A stretch of 64,000 bases of DNA from Auanema rhodensis (taxonomy: Eukaryota; Nematoda; Chromadorea; Rhabditida; Rhabditidae), in assembly GCA_964057225.1 (NCBI GenBank), contig CAXKVF010000073.1:434001-498000 (forward strand), written 5' to 3'. Positions 40,401 to 54,735 of the stretch are shown here, one piece after another. The notes beneath the pieces were generated by a model that saw only the letters and a list, made by a program, of their open reading frames with translations, was not told the DNA's origin and made no database searches. The position numbers and the translations under genes were made by a program. How positions within the stretch are numbered: the stretch's first letter is position 1; each line of letters begins with the position of its first letter.

Positions 40401-41007
40401 CACGTAAATTTCAAAGTCATGGTTACCATGAACCAATATCAATAAAAATTTGTTTTTAGACTAATATGGACATGTGGAATCTAATTTTGAAAACCGCATC
40501 TCTTTATCTTTCACGTGAAGCGAGTTACATACCAAGTGCACATCACGTGTACATTTAATTAGCATAAATTAAAGTTCACGTAAATTTCAAAGTCATGGTT
40601 ACCATGCACCAATATCAATAAAAATTTGTTTTTAGACTAATATGGACATGGGGAATCTAATTTTGAAAACCGCATCTCTTTATCTTTCACGTGAAGCGAG
40701 TTACATACCAAGTGCACATCACGTGTACATTTAATTAGCATGAATTAAAGTTCACGTAAATTTCAAAGTCATGGTTACCATGAACCAATATCAATAAAAA
40801 TTTGTTTTTAGACTAATATGGACATGGGGAATCTAATTTTGACAACCGCATCTCTTTATCTTTCACGTGAAGCGAATTACATACCAAGTGCACATCACGT
40901 GTAAATTTAATTAGCATAAATTAAAGTTCACGTAAATTTCAAAGTCATGGTTATCATGAACCAATATCAATAAAAATTTGTTTTTAGACTAATATGGACA
41001 TGGGGAA
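37488..41007. repeat. Large duplication, copy 1 (20 monomers)
   Basis: Order: N, Gc, P, TCAAA, 73A-123T twice, P, 73A-145G, TCAAA with ATTCAATT/AAGTT, P, 73A-145G, TCAAA-123T-145G, P, P, 141G, Gc, 75A-172T, P, 87G, and GACAACC with GCGAATTAC. Sixteen of these have a counterpart in the same order from 41184. Confidence 0.8.
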
Positions 41008-41183
41008 TCTGATTTTGAAAACCGCATCTCTTTATCTTTCACGTGAAGCGAGTTACATACCAAGTGCACATCACGTGTACATTTAATTAGCATAAATTAA
41101 AGTTCACGTAAATTTCAAAGTCATGGTTACCATGCACCAATATCAATAAAAATTTGTTTTTAGACTAATATGGACATGGGGAA

Positions 41184-43999
41184 TCTAATTTTGACAACCG
41201 CAACTCTTTATCTTTCACGTGAAGCGAGTTACATACCAAGTGCACATCACGTGTACATTTAATTAGCATAAATTAAAGTTCACGTAAATTTCAAAGTCAT
41301 GGTTACCATGAACCAATATCAATGAAAATTTGTTTTTAGACTAATATGGACATGGGGAATCTGATTTTGAAAACCGCATCTCTTTATCTTTCACGTGAAG
41401 CGAGTTACATACCAAGTGCACATCACGTGTACATTTAATTAGCATAAATTAAAGTTCACGTAAATTTCAAAGTCATGGTTACCATGCACCAATATCAATA
41501 AAAATTTGTTTTTAGACTAATATGGACATGGGGAATCTAATTTTGAAAACCGCATCTCTTTATCTTTCACGTGAAGCGAGTTACATACCAAGTGCACATC
41601 ACGTGTACATTTAATTAGCATAAATTAAAGTTCACGTAAATTTCAAAGTCATGGTTACCATGCACCAATATCAATAAAAATTTGTTTTTAGACTAATATG
41701 GACATGGGGAATCTAATTTTGAAAACCGCATCTCTTTATCTTTCACGTGAAGCGAGTTACATACCAAGTGCACATCACGTGTAAATTTAATTAGCATAAA
41801 TTAAAGTTCACGTAAATTTCAAAGTCATGGTTATCATGAACCAATATCAATAAAAATTTGTTTTTAGACTAATATGGACATGGGGAATCTAATTTTGAAA
41901 ACCGCATCTCTTTATCTTTCACGTGAAGCGAGTTACATACCAAGTGCACATCACGTGTAAATTTAATTAGCATAAATTAAAGTTCACGTAAATTTCAAAG
42001 TCATGGTTATCATGAACCAATATCAATAAAAATTTGTTTTTAGACTAATATGGACATGGGGAATCTAATTTTGAAAACCGCATCTCTTTATCTTTCACGT
42101 GAAGCGAGTTACATACCAAGTGCACATCACGTGTACATTTAATTAGCATAAATTAAAGTTCACGTAAATTTCAAAGTCATGGTTACCATGCACCAATATC
42201 AATAAAAATTTGTTTTTAGACTAATATGGACATGGGGAATCTAATTTTGAAAACCGCATCTCTTTATCTTTCACGTGAAGCGAGTTACATACCAAGTGCA
42301 CATCACGTGTACATTCAATTAGCATAAGTTAAAGTTCACGTAAATTTCAAAGTCATGGTTACCATGAACCAATATCAATAAAAATTTGTTTTTAGACTAA
42401 TATGGACATGGGGAATCTAATTTTGAAAACCGCATCTCTTTATCTTTCACGTGAAGCGAGTTACATACCAAGTGCACATCACGTGTACATTTAATTAGCA
42501 TAAATTAAAGTTCACGTAAATTTCAAAGTCATGGTTACCATGCACCAATATCAATAAAAGTTTGTTTTTAGACTAATATGGACATGGGGAATCAAATTTT
42601 GAAAACCGCATCTCTTTATCTTTCACGTGAAGCGAGTTACATACCAAGTGCACATCACGTGTACATTTAATTAGCATAAATTAAAGTTCACGTAAATTTC
42701 AAAGTCATGGTTATCATGAACCAATATCAATAAAAGTTTGTTTTTAGACTAATATGGACATGGGGAATCTAATTTTGAAAACCGCATCTCTTTATCTTTC
42801 ACGTGAAGCGAGTTACATACCAAGTGCACATCACGTGTACATTTAATTAGCATAAATTAAAGTTCACGTAAATTTCAAAGTCATGGTTACCATGCACCAA
42901 TATCAATAAAAATTTGTTTTTAGACTAATATGGACATGGGGAATCTAATTTTGAAAACCGCATCTCTTTATCTTTCACGTGAAGCGAGTTACATACCAAG
43001 TGCACATCACGTGTACATTTAATTAGCATAAATTAAAGTTCACGTAAATTTCAAAGTCATGGTTACCATGCACCAATATCAATAAAAATTTGTTTTTAGA
43101 CTAATATGGACATGGGGAATCTAATTTTGAAAACCGCATCTCTTTATCTTTCACGTGAAGCGAGTTACATACCAAGTGCACATCACGTGTACATTTAATT
43201 AGCATAAATTAAAGTTCACGTAAATTTCAAAGTCATGGTTACCATGAACCAATATCAATGAAAATTTGTTTTTAGACTAATATGGACATGGGGAATCTGA
43301 TTTTGAAAACCGCATCTCTTTATCTTTCACGTGAAGCGAGTTACATACCAAGTGCACATCACGTGTACATTTAATTAGCATAAATTAAAGTTCACGTAAA
43401 TTTCAAAGTCATGGTTACCATGCACCAATATCAATAAAAATTTGTTTTTAGACTAATATGGACATGGGGAATCTAATTTTGAAAACCGCATCTTTTTATC
43501 TTTCACGTGAAGCGAGTTACATACCAAGTGCACATCACGTGTACATTTAATTAGCATAAATTAAAGTTCACGTAAATTTCAAAGTCATGGTTACCATGCA
43601 CCAATATCAATAAAAATTTGTTTTTAGACTAATATGGACATGGGGAATCTAATTTTGAAAACCGCATCTCTTTATCTTTGACGTGAAGCGAGTTACATAC
43701 CAAGTGCACATCACGTGTACATTTAATTAGCATGAATTAAAGTTCACGTAAATTTCAAAGTCATGGTTACCATGAACCAATATCAATAAAAATTTGTTTT
43801 TAGACTAATATGGACATGGGGAATCTAATTTTGACAACCGCATCTCTTTATCTTTCACGTGAAGCGAATTACATACCAAGTGCACATCACGTGTAAATTT
43901 AATTAGCATAAATTAAAGTTCACGTAAATTTCAAAGTCATGGTTATCATGAAGCAATATCAATAAAAATTTGTTTTTAGACTAATATGGACATGGGGAA
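41184..43999. repeat. Large duplication, copy 2 (16 monomers)
   Basis: Same order as 37488-41007 with four whole monomers missing, so the offset changes in steps of 176 bp from 3696 to 2992 across the block. Shared rare markers: ATTCAATT with AAGTT (42240), TCAAA-123T-145G (42592) and GACAACC-GCGAATTAC-73A-123T (43824). It opens with an isolated Q monomer (41184-41359), the only Q between 36.6 and 56.3 kb. Confidence 0.78.
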
Positions 44000-45055
44000 T
44001 CTAATTTTGAAAACCGCATCTCTTTATCTTTCACGTGAAGCGAGTTACATACCAAGTGCACATCACGTGTACATTTAATTAGCATAAATTAAAGTTCACG
44101 TAAATTTCAAAGTCATGGTTACCATGCACCAATATCAATAAAAATTTGTTTTTAGACTAATATGGACATGGGGAATCTAATTTTGAAAACCGCATCTCTT
44201 TATCTTTCACGTGAAGCGAGTTACATACCAAGTGCACATCACGTGTAAATTTAATTAGCATAAATTAAAGTTCACGTAAATTTCAAAGTCATGGTTACCA
44301 TGAACCAATATCAATAAAAATTTGTTTTTAGACTAATATGGACATGTGGAATCTAATTTTGAAAACCGCATCTCTTTATCTTTCACGTGAAGCGAGTTAC
44401 ATACCAAGTGCACATCACGTGTACATTTAATTAGCATAAATTAAAGTTCACGTAAATTTCAAAGTCATGGTTACCATGCACCAATATCAATAAAAATTTG
44501 TTTTTAGACTAATATGGACATGGGGAATCTAATTTTGAAAACCGCATCTCTTTATCTTTGACGTGAAGCGAGTTACATACCAAGTGCACATCACGTGTAC
44601 ATTTAATTAGCATGAATTAAAGTTCACGTAAATTTCAAAGTCATGGTTACCATGAACCAATATCAATAAAAATTTGTTTTTAGACTAATATGGACATGGG
44701 GAATCTAATTTTGACAACCGCATCTCTTTATCTTTCACGTGAAGCGAATTACATACCAAGTGCACATCACGTGTAAATTTAATTAGCATAAATTAAAGTT
44801 CACGTAAATTTCAAAGTCATGGTTATCATGAAGCAATATCAATAAAAATTTGTTTTTAGACTAATATGGACATGGGGAATCTAATTTTGAAAACCGCATC
44901 TCTTTATCTTTCACGTGAAGCGAGTTACATACCAAGTGCACATCACGTGTACATTTAATTAGCATAAATTAAAGTTCACGTAAATTTCAAAGTCATGGTT
45001 ACCATGCACCAATATCAATAAAAATTTGTTTTTAGACTAATATGGACATGGGGAA
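43648..45055. repeat. 5-mer tandem duplication with TTTGACGTG marker
   Basis: Monomers 43648, 43824 and 44000 recur at 44528, 44704 and 44880 (offset 880 bp). Shared rare markers are TTTGACGTG, GCGAATTAC and ATGAAGCAAT. The intervening copies 44176 (73A,172T) and 44352 (128C) are not matched by 45056 and 45232, so just over one unit was duplicated. Confidence 0.85.
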
Positions 45056-45583
45056 TCTAATTTTGAAAACCGCATCTCTTTATCTTTCACGTGAAGCGAG
45101 TTACATACCAAGTGCACATCACGTGTAAATTTAATTAGCATAAATTAAAGTTCACGTAAATTTCAAAGTCATGGTTATCATGAACCAATATCAATAAAAG
45201 TTTGTTTTTAGACTAATATGGACATGGGGAATCTAATTTTGAAAACCGCATCTCTTTATCTTTCACGTGAAGCGAGTTACATACCAAGTGCACATCACGT
45301 GTAAATTTAATTAGCATAAATTAAAGTTCACGTAAATTTCAAAGTCATGGTTATCATGAACCAATATCAATAAAAATTTGTTTTTAGACTAATATGGACA
45401 TGGGGAATCTAATTTTGAAAACCGCATCTCTTTATCTTTCACGTGAAGCGAGTTACATACCAAGTGCACATCACGTGTACATTTAATTAGCATAAATTAA
45501 AGTTCACGTAAATTTCAAAGTCATGGTTACCATGCACCAATATCAATAAAAATTTGTTTTTAGACTAATATGGACATGGGGAA

Positions 45584-46463
45584 TCTAATTTTGAAAACCG
45601 CATCTCTTTATCCTTCACGTGAAGCGAGTTACATACCAAGTGCACATCACGTGTACATTTAATTAGCATAAATTAAAGTTCACGTAAATTTCAAAGTCAT
45701 GGTTACCATGCACCAATCTCAATAAAAATTTGTTTTTAGACTAATATGGACATGGGGAATCTAATTTTGAAAACCGCATCTCTTTATCTTTCACGTGAAG
45801 CGAGTTACATACCAAGTGCACATCACGTGTACATTTAATTAGCATAAATTAAAGTTCACGTAAATTTCAAAGTCATGGTTACCATGCACCAATATCAATA
45901 AAAATTTGTTTTTAGACTAATATGGACATGGGGAATCTAATTTTGAAAACCGCATCTCTTTATCTTTCACGTGAAGCGAGTTACATACCAAGTGCACATC
46001 ACGTGTACATTTAATTAGCATAAATTAAAGTTCACGTAAATTTCAAAGTCATGGTTACCATGCACCAATATCAATCAAAATTTGTTTTTAGACTAATATG
46101 GACATGGGGAATCTAATTTTGAAAACCGCATCTCTTTATCTTTCACGTGAAGCGAGTTACATACCAAGTGCACATCACGTGTACATTTAATTAGCATAAA
46201 TTAAAGTTCACGTAAATTTCAAAGTCATGGTTACCATGAACCAATATCAATAAAAATTTGTTTTTAGACTAATATGGACATGGGGAATCAAATTTTGAAA
46301 ACCGCATCTCTTTATCTTTCACGTGAAGCGAGTTACATACCAAGTGCACATCACGTGTACATTTAATTAGCATAAATTAAAGTTCACGTAAATTTCAAAG
46401 TCATGGTTACCATGCACCAATATCAATAAAAATTTGTTTTTAGACTAATATGGACATGGGGAA
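45584..46463. repeat. 880-bp block, copy 1
   Basis: Five monomers with rare markers TATCCTTC and CAATCTCAAT (45584), AATCAAAA (45936), a 128A copy, and TCAAA with 128C (46288). The same series recurs at 53328-54207. Confidence 0.85.
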
Positions 46464-47167
46464 TCTAATTTTGAAAACCGCATCTCTTTATCTTTCACGT
46501 GAAGCGAGTTACATACCAAGTGCACATCACGTGTAAATTTAATTAGCATAAATTAAAGTTCACGTAAATTTCAAAGTCATGGTTATCATGAACCAATATC
46601 AATAAAAATTTGTTTTTAGACTAATATGGACATGGGGAATCAAATTTTGAAAACCGCATCTCTTTATCTTTCACGTGAAGCGAGTTACATACCAAGTGCA
46701 CATCACGTGTACATTTAATTAGCATAAATTAAAGTTCACGTAAATTTCAAAGTCATGGTTACCATGCACCAATATCAATAAAAATTTGTTTTTAGACTAA
46801 TATGGTCATGGGGAATCTAATTTTGAAAACCGCATCTTTTTATCTTTCACGTGAAGCGAGTTACATACCAAGTGCACATCACGTGTACATTTAATTAGCA
46901 TAAATTAAAGTTCACGTAAATTTCAAAGTCATGGTTACCATGAACCAATATCAATAAAAATTTGTTTTTAGACTAATATGGACATGGGGAATCTAATTTT
47001 GAAAACCGCATCTCTTTATCTTTCACGTGAAGCGAGTTACATACCAAGTGCACATCACGTGTACATTTAATTAGCATAAATTAAAGTTCACGTAAATTTC
47101 AAAGTCATGGTTACCATGCACCAATATCAATAAAAATTTGTTTTTAGACTAATATGGACATGGGGAA

Positions 47168-50100
47168 TCTAATTTTGAAAACCGCATCTCTTTATCTTTC
47201 ACGTGAAGCGAGTTACATACCAAGTGCACATCACGTGTAAATTTAATTAGCATAAATTAAAATTCACGTAAATTTCAAAGTCATGGTTACCATGAACCAA
47301 TATCAATAAAAGTTTGTTTTTAGACTAATATGGACATGGGGAATCAAATTTTGAAAACCGCATCTCTTTATCTTTCACGTGAAGCGAGTTACATACCAAG
47401 TGCACATCACGTGTACATTTAATTAGCATAAATTAAAGTTCACGTAAATTTCAAAGTCATGGTTATCATGAAACAATATCAATAAAAATTTGTTTTTAGA
47501 CTAATATGGACATGGGGAATCTAATTTTGAAAACCGCATCTCTTTATCTTTCACGTGAAGCGAGTTACATACCAAGTGCACATCACGTGTACATTTAATT
47601 AGCATAAATTAAAGTTCACGTAAATTTCAAAGTCATGGTTACCATGCACCAATATCAATAAAAATTTGTTTTTAGACTAATATGGACATGGGGAATCTAA
47701 TTTTGAAAACCGCATCTCTTTATCTTTCACGTGAAGCGAGTTACATACCAAGTGCACATCACGTGTACATTTAATTAGCATGAATTAAAGTTCACGTAAA
47801 TTTCAAAGTCATGGTTACCATGAACCAATATCAATAAAAATTTGTTTTTAGACTAATATGGACATGGGGAATCTAATTTTGAAAACCGCATCTCTTTATC
47901 TTTCACGTGAAGCGAATTACATACCAAGTGCACATCACGTGTACATTTAATTAGCATAAATTAAAGATCACGTAAATTTCAAAGTCATGGTTACCATGAA
48001 CCAATATCAATAAAAATTTGTTTTTAGACTAATATGGACATGGGGAATCAAATTTTGAAAACCGCATCTCTTTATCTTTCACGTGAAGCGAGTTACATAC
48101 CAAGTGCACATCACGTGTACATTTAATTAGCATAAATTAAAGTTCACGTATATTTCAAAGTCATGGTTATCATGAAACAATACCAATAAAAATTTGTTTT
48201 TAGACTAATATGGACATGGGGAATCTAATTTTGAAAACCGCATCTCTTTATCTTTCACGTGAAGCGAGTTACATACCAAGTGCACATCACGTGTACATTT
48301 AATTAGCATAAATTAAAGTTCACGTAAATTTCAAAGTCATGGTTACCATGCACCAATATCAATAAAAATTTGTTTTTAGACTAATATGGACATGGGGAAT
48401 CTAATTTTGAAAACCGCATCTCTTTATCTTTCACGTGAAGCGAGTTACATACCAAGTGCACATCACGTGTACATTTAATTAGCATGAATTAAAGTTCACG
48501 TAAATTTCAAAGTCATGGTTACCATGAACCAATATCAATAAAAATTTGTTTTTAGACTAATATGGACATGGGGAATCTAATTTTGAAAACCGCATCTCTT
48601 TATCTTTCACGTGAAGCGAGTTACATACCAAGTGCACATCACGTGTACATTTAATTAGCATAAATTAAAGTTCACGTAAATTTCAAAGTCATGGTTACCA
48701 TGAACCAATATCAATAAAAATTTGTTTTTAGACTAATATGCACATGGGGAATCTAATTTTGAAAACCGCATCTCTTTATCTTTCACGTGAAGCGAGTTAC
48801 ATACCAAGTGCACATCACGTGTACATTTAATTAGCATAAATTAAAGTTCACGTAAATTTCAAAGTCATGGTTACCATGCACCAATATCAATAAAAATTTG
48901 TTTTGAGACTAATATGGACATGGGGAATCTAATTTTGAAAACCGCATCTCTTTATCTTTCACGTGAAGCGAGTTACATACCAAGTGCACATCACGTGTAC
49001 ATTTAATTAGCATAAATTAAAGTTCACGTATATTTCAAAGTCATGGTTACCATGCACCAATATCAATAAAAATTTGTTTTTAGACTAATATGGACATGGG
49101 GAATCTAATTTTGAAAACCGCATCTCTTTATCTTTCACGTGAAGCGAGTTACATACCAAGTGCACATCACGTGTACATTTAATTAGCATGAATTAAAGTT
49201 CACGTAAATTTCAAAGTCATGGTTACCATGAACCAATATCAATAAAAATTTGTTTTTAGACTAATATGGACATGGGGAATCTAATTTTGAAAACCGCATC
49301 TCTTTATCTTTCACGTGAAGCGAGTTACATACCAAGTGCACATCACGTGTACATTTAATTAGCATAAATTAAAGTTCACGTAAATTTCAAAGTCATGGTT
49401 ACCATGAACCAATATCAATAAAAATTTGTTTTTAGACTAATATGGACATGGGGAATCTAATTTTGAAAACCGCATCTCTTTATCTTTCACGTGAAGCGAG
49501 TTACATACCAAGTGCACATCACGTGTACATTTAATTAGCATAAATTAAAGTTCACGTAAATTTCAAAGTCATGGTTACCATGAACCAATATCAATAAAAA
49601 TTTGTTTTTAGACTAATATGGACATGGGGAATCAAATTTTGAAAACCGCATCTCTTTATCTTTCACGTGAAGCGAGTTACATACCAAGTGCACATCACGT
49701 GTACATTTAATTAGCATAAATTAAAGTTCACGTAAATTTCAAAGTCATGGTTATCATGAAACAATATCAATAAAAATTTGTTTTTAGACTAATATGGACA
49801 TGGGGAATCTAATTTTGAAAACCGCATCTCTTTATCTTTCACGTGAAGCGAGTTACATACCAAGTGCACATCACGTGTACATTTAATTAGCATAAATTAA
49901 AGTTCACGTAAATTTCAAAGTCATGGTTACCATGCACCAATATCAATAAAAATTTGTTTTGAGACTAATATGGACATGGGGAATCTAATTTTGAAAACCG
50001 CATCTCTTTATCTTTCACGTGAAGCGAGTTACATACCAAGTGCACATCACGTGTAAATTTAATTAGCATAAATTAAAGTTCACGTAAATTTCAAAGTCAT

Positions 50101-51039
50101 GGTTACCATGAACCAATATCAATAAAAGTTTGTTTTTAGACTAATATGGACATGGGGAATCAAATTTTGAAAACCGCATCTCTTTATCTTTCACGTGAAG
50201 CGAGTTACATACCAAGTGCACATCACGTGTACATTTAATTAGCATAAATTAAAGTTCACGTAAATTTCAAAGTCATGGTTACCATGAACCAATATCAATA
50301 AAAATTTGTTTTTAGACTAATATGGACATGGGGAATCTAATTTTGAAAACCGCATCTCTTTATCTTTCACGTGAAGCGAGTTACATACCAAGTGCACATC
50401 ACGTGTACATTTAATTAGCATAAATTAAAGTTCACGTAAATTTCAAAGTCATGGTTACCATGCACCAATATCAATAAAAATTTGTTTTTAGACTAATATG
50501 GACATGGGGAATCTAATTTTGAAAACCGCATCTCTTTATCTTTCACGTGAAGCGAGTTACATACCAAGTGCACATCACGTGTAAATTTAATTAGCATAAA
50601 TTAAAGTTCACGTAAATTTCAAAGTCATGGTTACCATGAACCAATATCAATAAAAGTTTGTTTTTAGACTAATATGGACATGGGGAATCAAATTTTGAAA
50701 ACCGCATCTCTTTATCTTTCACGTGAAGCGAGTTACATACCAAGTGCACATCACGTGTACATTTAATTAGCATAAATTAAAGTTCACGTAAATTTCAAAG
50801 TCATGGTTATCATGAAACAATATCAATAAAAATTTGTTTTTAGACTAATATGGACATGGGGAATCTAATTTTGAAAACCGCATCTCTTTATCTTTCACGT
50901 GAAGCGAGTTACATACCAAGTGCACATCACGTGTACATTTAATTAGCATGAATTAAAGTTCACGTAAATTTCAAAGTCATGGTTACCATGCACCAATATC
51001 AATAAAAATTTGTTTTTAGACTAATATGGACATGGGGAA
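47168..51039. repeat. Irregular run of TCAAA-123T / P / 87G monomers
   Basis: TCAAA copies with GGTTATCATG and ATGAAACAAT recur at 47344, 48048, 49632 and 50688, each followed by a 128C copy (an 87G-128C copy in the last case). 73A-145G copies precede them at 47168 and 50512. TTTTGAGAC marks 48752 and 49808, and GTATATTT marks 48048 and 48928. The spacing is irregular (4, 9 and 6 monomers), so no stable HOR length is assigned. Confidence 0.75.
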
Positions 51040-52095
51040 TCTAATTTAGAATACCGCATCTCTTTATCTTTCACGTGAAGCGAGTTACATACCAAGTGCA
51101 CATCACGTGTACATTTAATTAGCATAAATTAAAGTTCACGTAAATTTCAAAGTCATGGTTACCATGCACCAATATCAATAAAAATTTGTTTTTAGACTAA
51201 TATGGACATGGGGAATCTAATTTTGAAAACCGCATCTCTTTATCTTTCACGTGAAGCGAGTTACATACCAAGTGCACATCACGTGTACATTTAATTAGCA
51301 TGAATTAAAGTTCACGTAAATTTCAAAGTCATGGTTACCATGAACCAATATCAATAAAAATTTGTTTTTAGACTAATATGGACATGGGGAATCTAATTTT
51401 GAAAACCGCATCTCTTTATCTTTCACGTGAAGCGAGTTACATACCAAGTGCACATCACGTGTACATTTAATTAGCATAAATTAAAGTTCACGTAAATTTC
51501 AAAGTCATGGTTACCATGAACCAATATCAATAAAAATTTGTTTTTAGACTAATATGGGCATGGGGAATCTAATTTTGAAAACCGCATCTCTTTATCTTTC
51601 ACGTGAAGCGAGTTACATACCAAGTGCACATCACGTGTACATTTAATTAGCATAAATTAAAGTTCACGTAAATTTCAAAGTCATGGTTACCATGCACCAA
51701 TATCAATAAAAATTTGTTTTTAGACTAATATGGACATGGGGAATCTAATTTTGAAAACCGCATCTCTTTATCTTTCACGTGAAGCGAGTTACATACCAAG
51801 TGCACATCACGTGTAAATTTAATTAGCATAAATTAAAGTTCACGTAAATTTCAAAGTCATGGTTACCATGCACCAATATCAATAAAAATTTGTTTTTAGA
51901 CTAATATGGACATGGGGAATCAAATTGTGAAAACCGCATCTCTTTATCTTTCACGTGAAGCGAGTTACATACCAAGTGCACATCACGTGTACATTTAATT
52001 AGCATAAATTAAAGTTCACGTAAATTTCAAAGTCATGGTTACCATGAACCAATATCAATAAAAATTTGTTTTTAGACTAATATGAACATGGGGAA

Positions 52096-52447
52096 TCTAA
52101 TTTTGAAAACCGCATCTCTTTATCTTTCACGTGAAGCGAGTTACATACCAAGAGCACATCACGTGTACATTTAATAAGCATAAATTAAAGTTCACGTAAA
52201 TTTCAAAGTCATGGTTACCATGCACCAATTTCAATAAAAATTTGTTTTTAGACTAATATGGACATGGGGAATCTAATTTTGAAAACCGCATCTCTTTATC
52301 TTTCACGTGAAGCGAGTTACATACCAAGAGCACATCACGTGTACATTTAATAAGCATAAATTAAAGTTCACGTAAATTTCAAAGTCATGGTTACCATGCA
52401 CCAATATCAATAAAAATTTGTTTTTAGACTAATATGGACATGGGGAA
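52096..52447. repeat. Adjacent duplicated monomer pair (CAAGAGCAC, TTAATAAGC)
   Basis: The two neighbouring monomers 52096 and 52272 share two changes seen nowhere else in the window: CAAGAGCAC, which destroys GTGCAC, and TTAATAAGC. The first also has a private CAATTTCAAT. This is a single-monomer tandem duplication. Confidence 0.88.
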
Positions 52448-53327
52448 TCTAATTTTGAAAACCGCATCTCTTTATCTTTCACGTGAAGCGAGTTACATAC
52501 CAAGTGCACATCACGTGTACATTTAATTAGCATAAATTAAAGTTCACGTAAATTTCAAAGTCATGGTTACCATGAACCAATATCAATAAAAATTTGTTTT
52601 TAGACTAATATGGACATGGGGAATCAAATTTTGAAAACCGCATCTCTTTATCTTTCACGTGAAGCGAGTTACATACCAAGTGCACATCACGTGTACATTT
52701 AATTAGCATAAATTAAAGTTCACGTAAATTTCAAAGTCATGGTTACCATGCACCAATATCAATAAAAATTTGTTTTCAGACTAATATGGACATGGGGAAT
52801 CTAATTTTGAAAACCGCATCTCTTTATCTTTCACGTGAAGCGAGTTACATACCAAGTGCACATCACGTGTACATTTAATTAGCATAAATTAAAGTTCACG
52901 TAAATTTCAAAGTCATGGTTACCATGAACCAATATCAATAAAAATTTGTTTTTAGACTAATATGGACATGGGGAATCTAATTTTGGAAACCGCATCTCTT
53001 TATCTTTCACGTGAAGCGAGTTACATACCAAGTGCACATCACGTGTACATTTAATTAGCATAAATTAAAGTTCACGTAAATTTCAAAGTCATGGTTACCA
53101 TGCACCAATATCAATAAAAATTTGTTTTTAGACTAATATGGACATGGGGAATCTAATTTTGAAAACCGCATCTCTTTATCTTTCACGTGAAGCGAGTTAC
53201 ATACCAAGTGCACATCACGTGTACATTTAATTAGCATAAATTAAAGTTCACGTAAATTTCAAAGTCATGGTTACCATGAACCAATATCAATGAAAATTTG
53301 TTTTTAGACTAATATGGACATGGGGAA

Positions 53328-54207
53328 TCTAATTTTGAAAACCGCATCTCTTTATCCTTCACGTGAAGCGAGTTACATACCAAGTGCACATCACGTGTAC
53401 ATTTAATTAGCATAAATTAAAGTTCACGTAAATTTCAAAGTCATGGTTACCATGCACCAATCTCAATAAAAATTTGTTTTTAGACTAATATGGACATGGG
53501 GAATCTAATTTTGAAAACCGCATCTCTTTATCTTTCACGTGAAGCGAGTTACATACCAAGTGCACATCACGTGTACATTTAATTAGCATAAATTAAAGTT
53601 CACGTAAATTTCAAAGTCATGGTTACCATGCACCAATATCAATAAAAATTTGTTTTTAGACTAATATGGACATGGGGAATCTAATTTTGAAAACCGCATC
53701 TCTTTATCATTCACGTGAAGCGAGTTACATACCAAGTGCACATCACGTGTACATTTAATTAGCATAAATTAAAGTTCACGTAAATTTCAAAGTCATGGTT
53801 ACCATGCACCAATATCAATCAAAATTTGTTTTTAGACTAATATGGACATGGGGAATCTAATTTTGAAAACCGCATCTCTTTATCTTTCACGTGAAGCGAG
53901 TTACATACCAAGTGCACATCACGTGTACATTTAATTAGCATAAATTAAAGTTCACGTAAATTTCAAAGTCATGGTTACCATGAACCAATATCAATAAAAA
54001 TTTGTTTTTAGACTAATATGGACATGGGGAATCAAATTTTGAAAACCGCATCTCTTTATCTTTCACGTGAAGCGAGTTACATACCAAGTGCACATCACGT
54101 GTACATTTAATTAGCATAAATTAAAGTTCACGTAAATTTCAAAGTCATGGTTACCATGCACCAATATCAATAAAAATTTGTTTTTAGACTAATATGGACA
54201 TGGGGAA
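53328..54207. repeat. 880-bp block, copy 2
   Basis: Repeats the marker series of 45584-46463 at an offset of 7744 bp (44 monomers). Its third monomer has a private TATCATTC change. The flanking monomers do not match (54208 is 87G; 46464 is 73A-123T). Confidence 0.85.
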
Positions 54208-54735
54208 TCTAATTTTGAAAACCGCATCTCTTTATCTTTCACGTGAAGCGAGTTACATACCAAGTGCACATCACGTGTACATTTAATTAGCATGAATTAA
54301 AGTTCACGTAAATTTCAAAGTCATGGTTACCATGAACCAATATCAATAAAAATTTGTTTTTAGACTAATATGGACATGGGGAATCTAATTTTGAAAACCG
54401 CATCTCTTTATCTTTCACGTGAAGCGAGTTACATACCAAGTGCACATCACGTGTACATTTAATTAGCATAAATTAAAGTTCACGTAAATTTCAAAGTCAT
54501 GGTTACCATGAACCAATATCAATAAAAATTTGTTTTTAGACTAATATGGACATGGGGAATCTAATTTTGAAAACCGCATCTCTTTATCTTTCACGTGAAG
54601 CGAGTTACATACCAAGTGCACATCACGTGTACATTTAATTAGCATAAATTAAAGTTCACGTAAATTTCAAAGTCATGGTTACCATGAACCAATATCAATG
54701 AAAATTTGTTTTTAGACTAATATGGACATGGGGAA

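Larger units (their letters stand above)
37312..54735. repeat. Domain V: mixed 73A/123T/TCAAA monomers
   Basis: Ninety-nine monomers with less regular order. Typical changes are 73A (GTGTAAATTT), 123T (GGTTATCATG), TCAAA starts, 145G (AAAAGTTT), 87G and ATGAAACAAT. P-like 128C copies alternate with these every one to three monomers. More private substitutions per copy and short-range duplications suggest an older or less recently homogenised segment between two copies of the 8-mer family. Confidence 0.85.
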
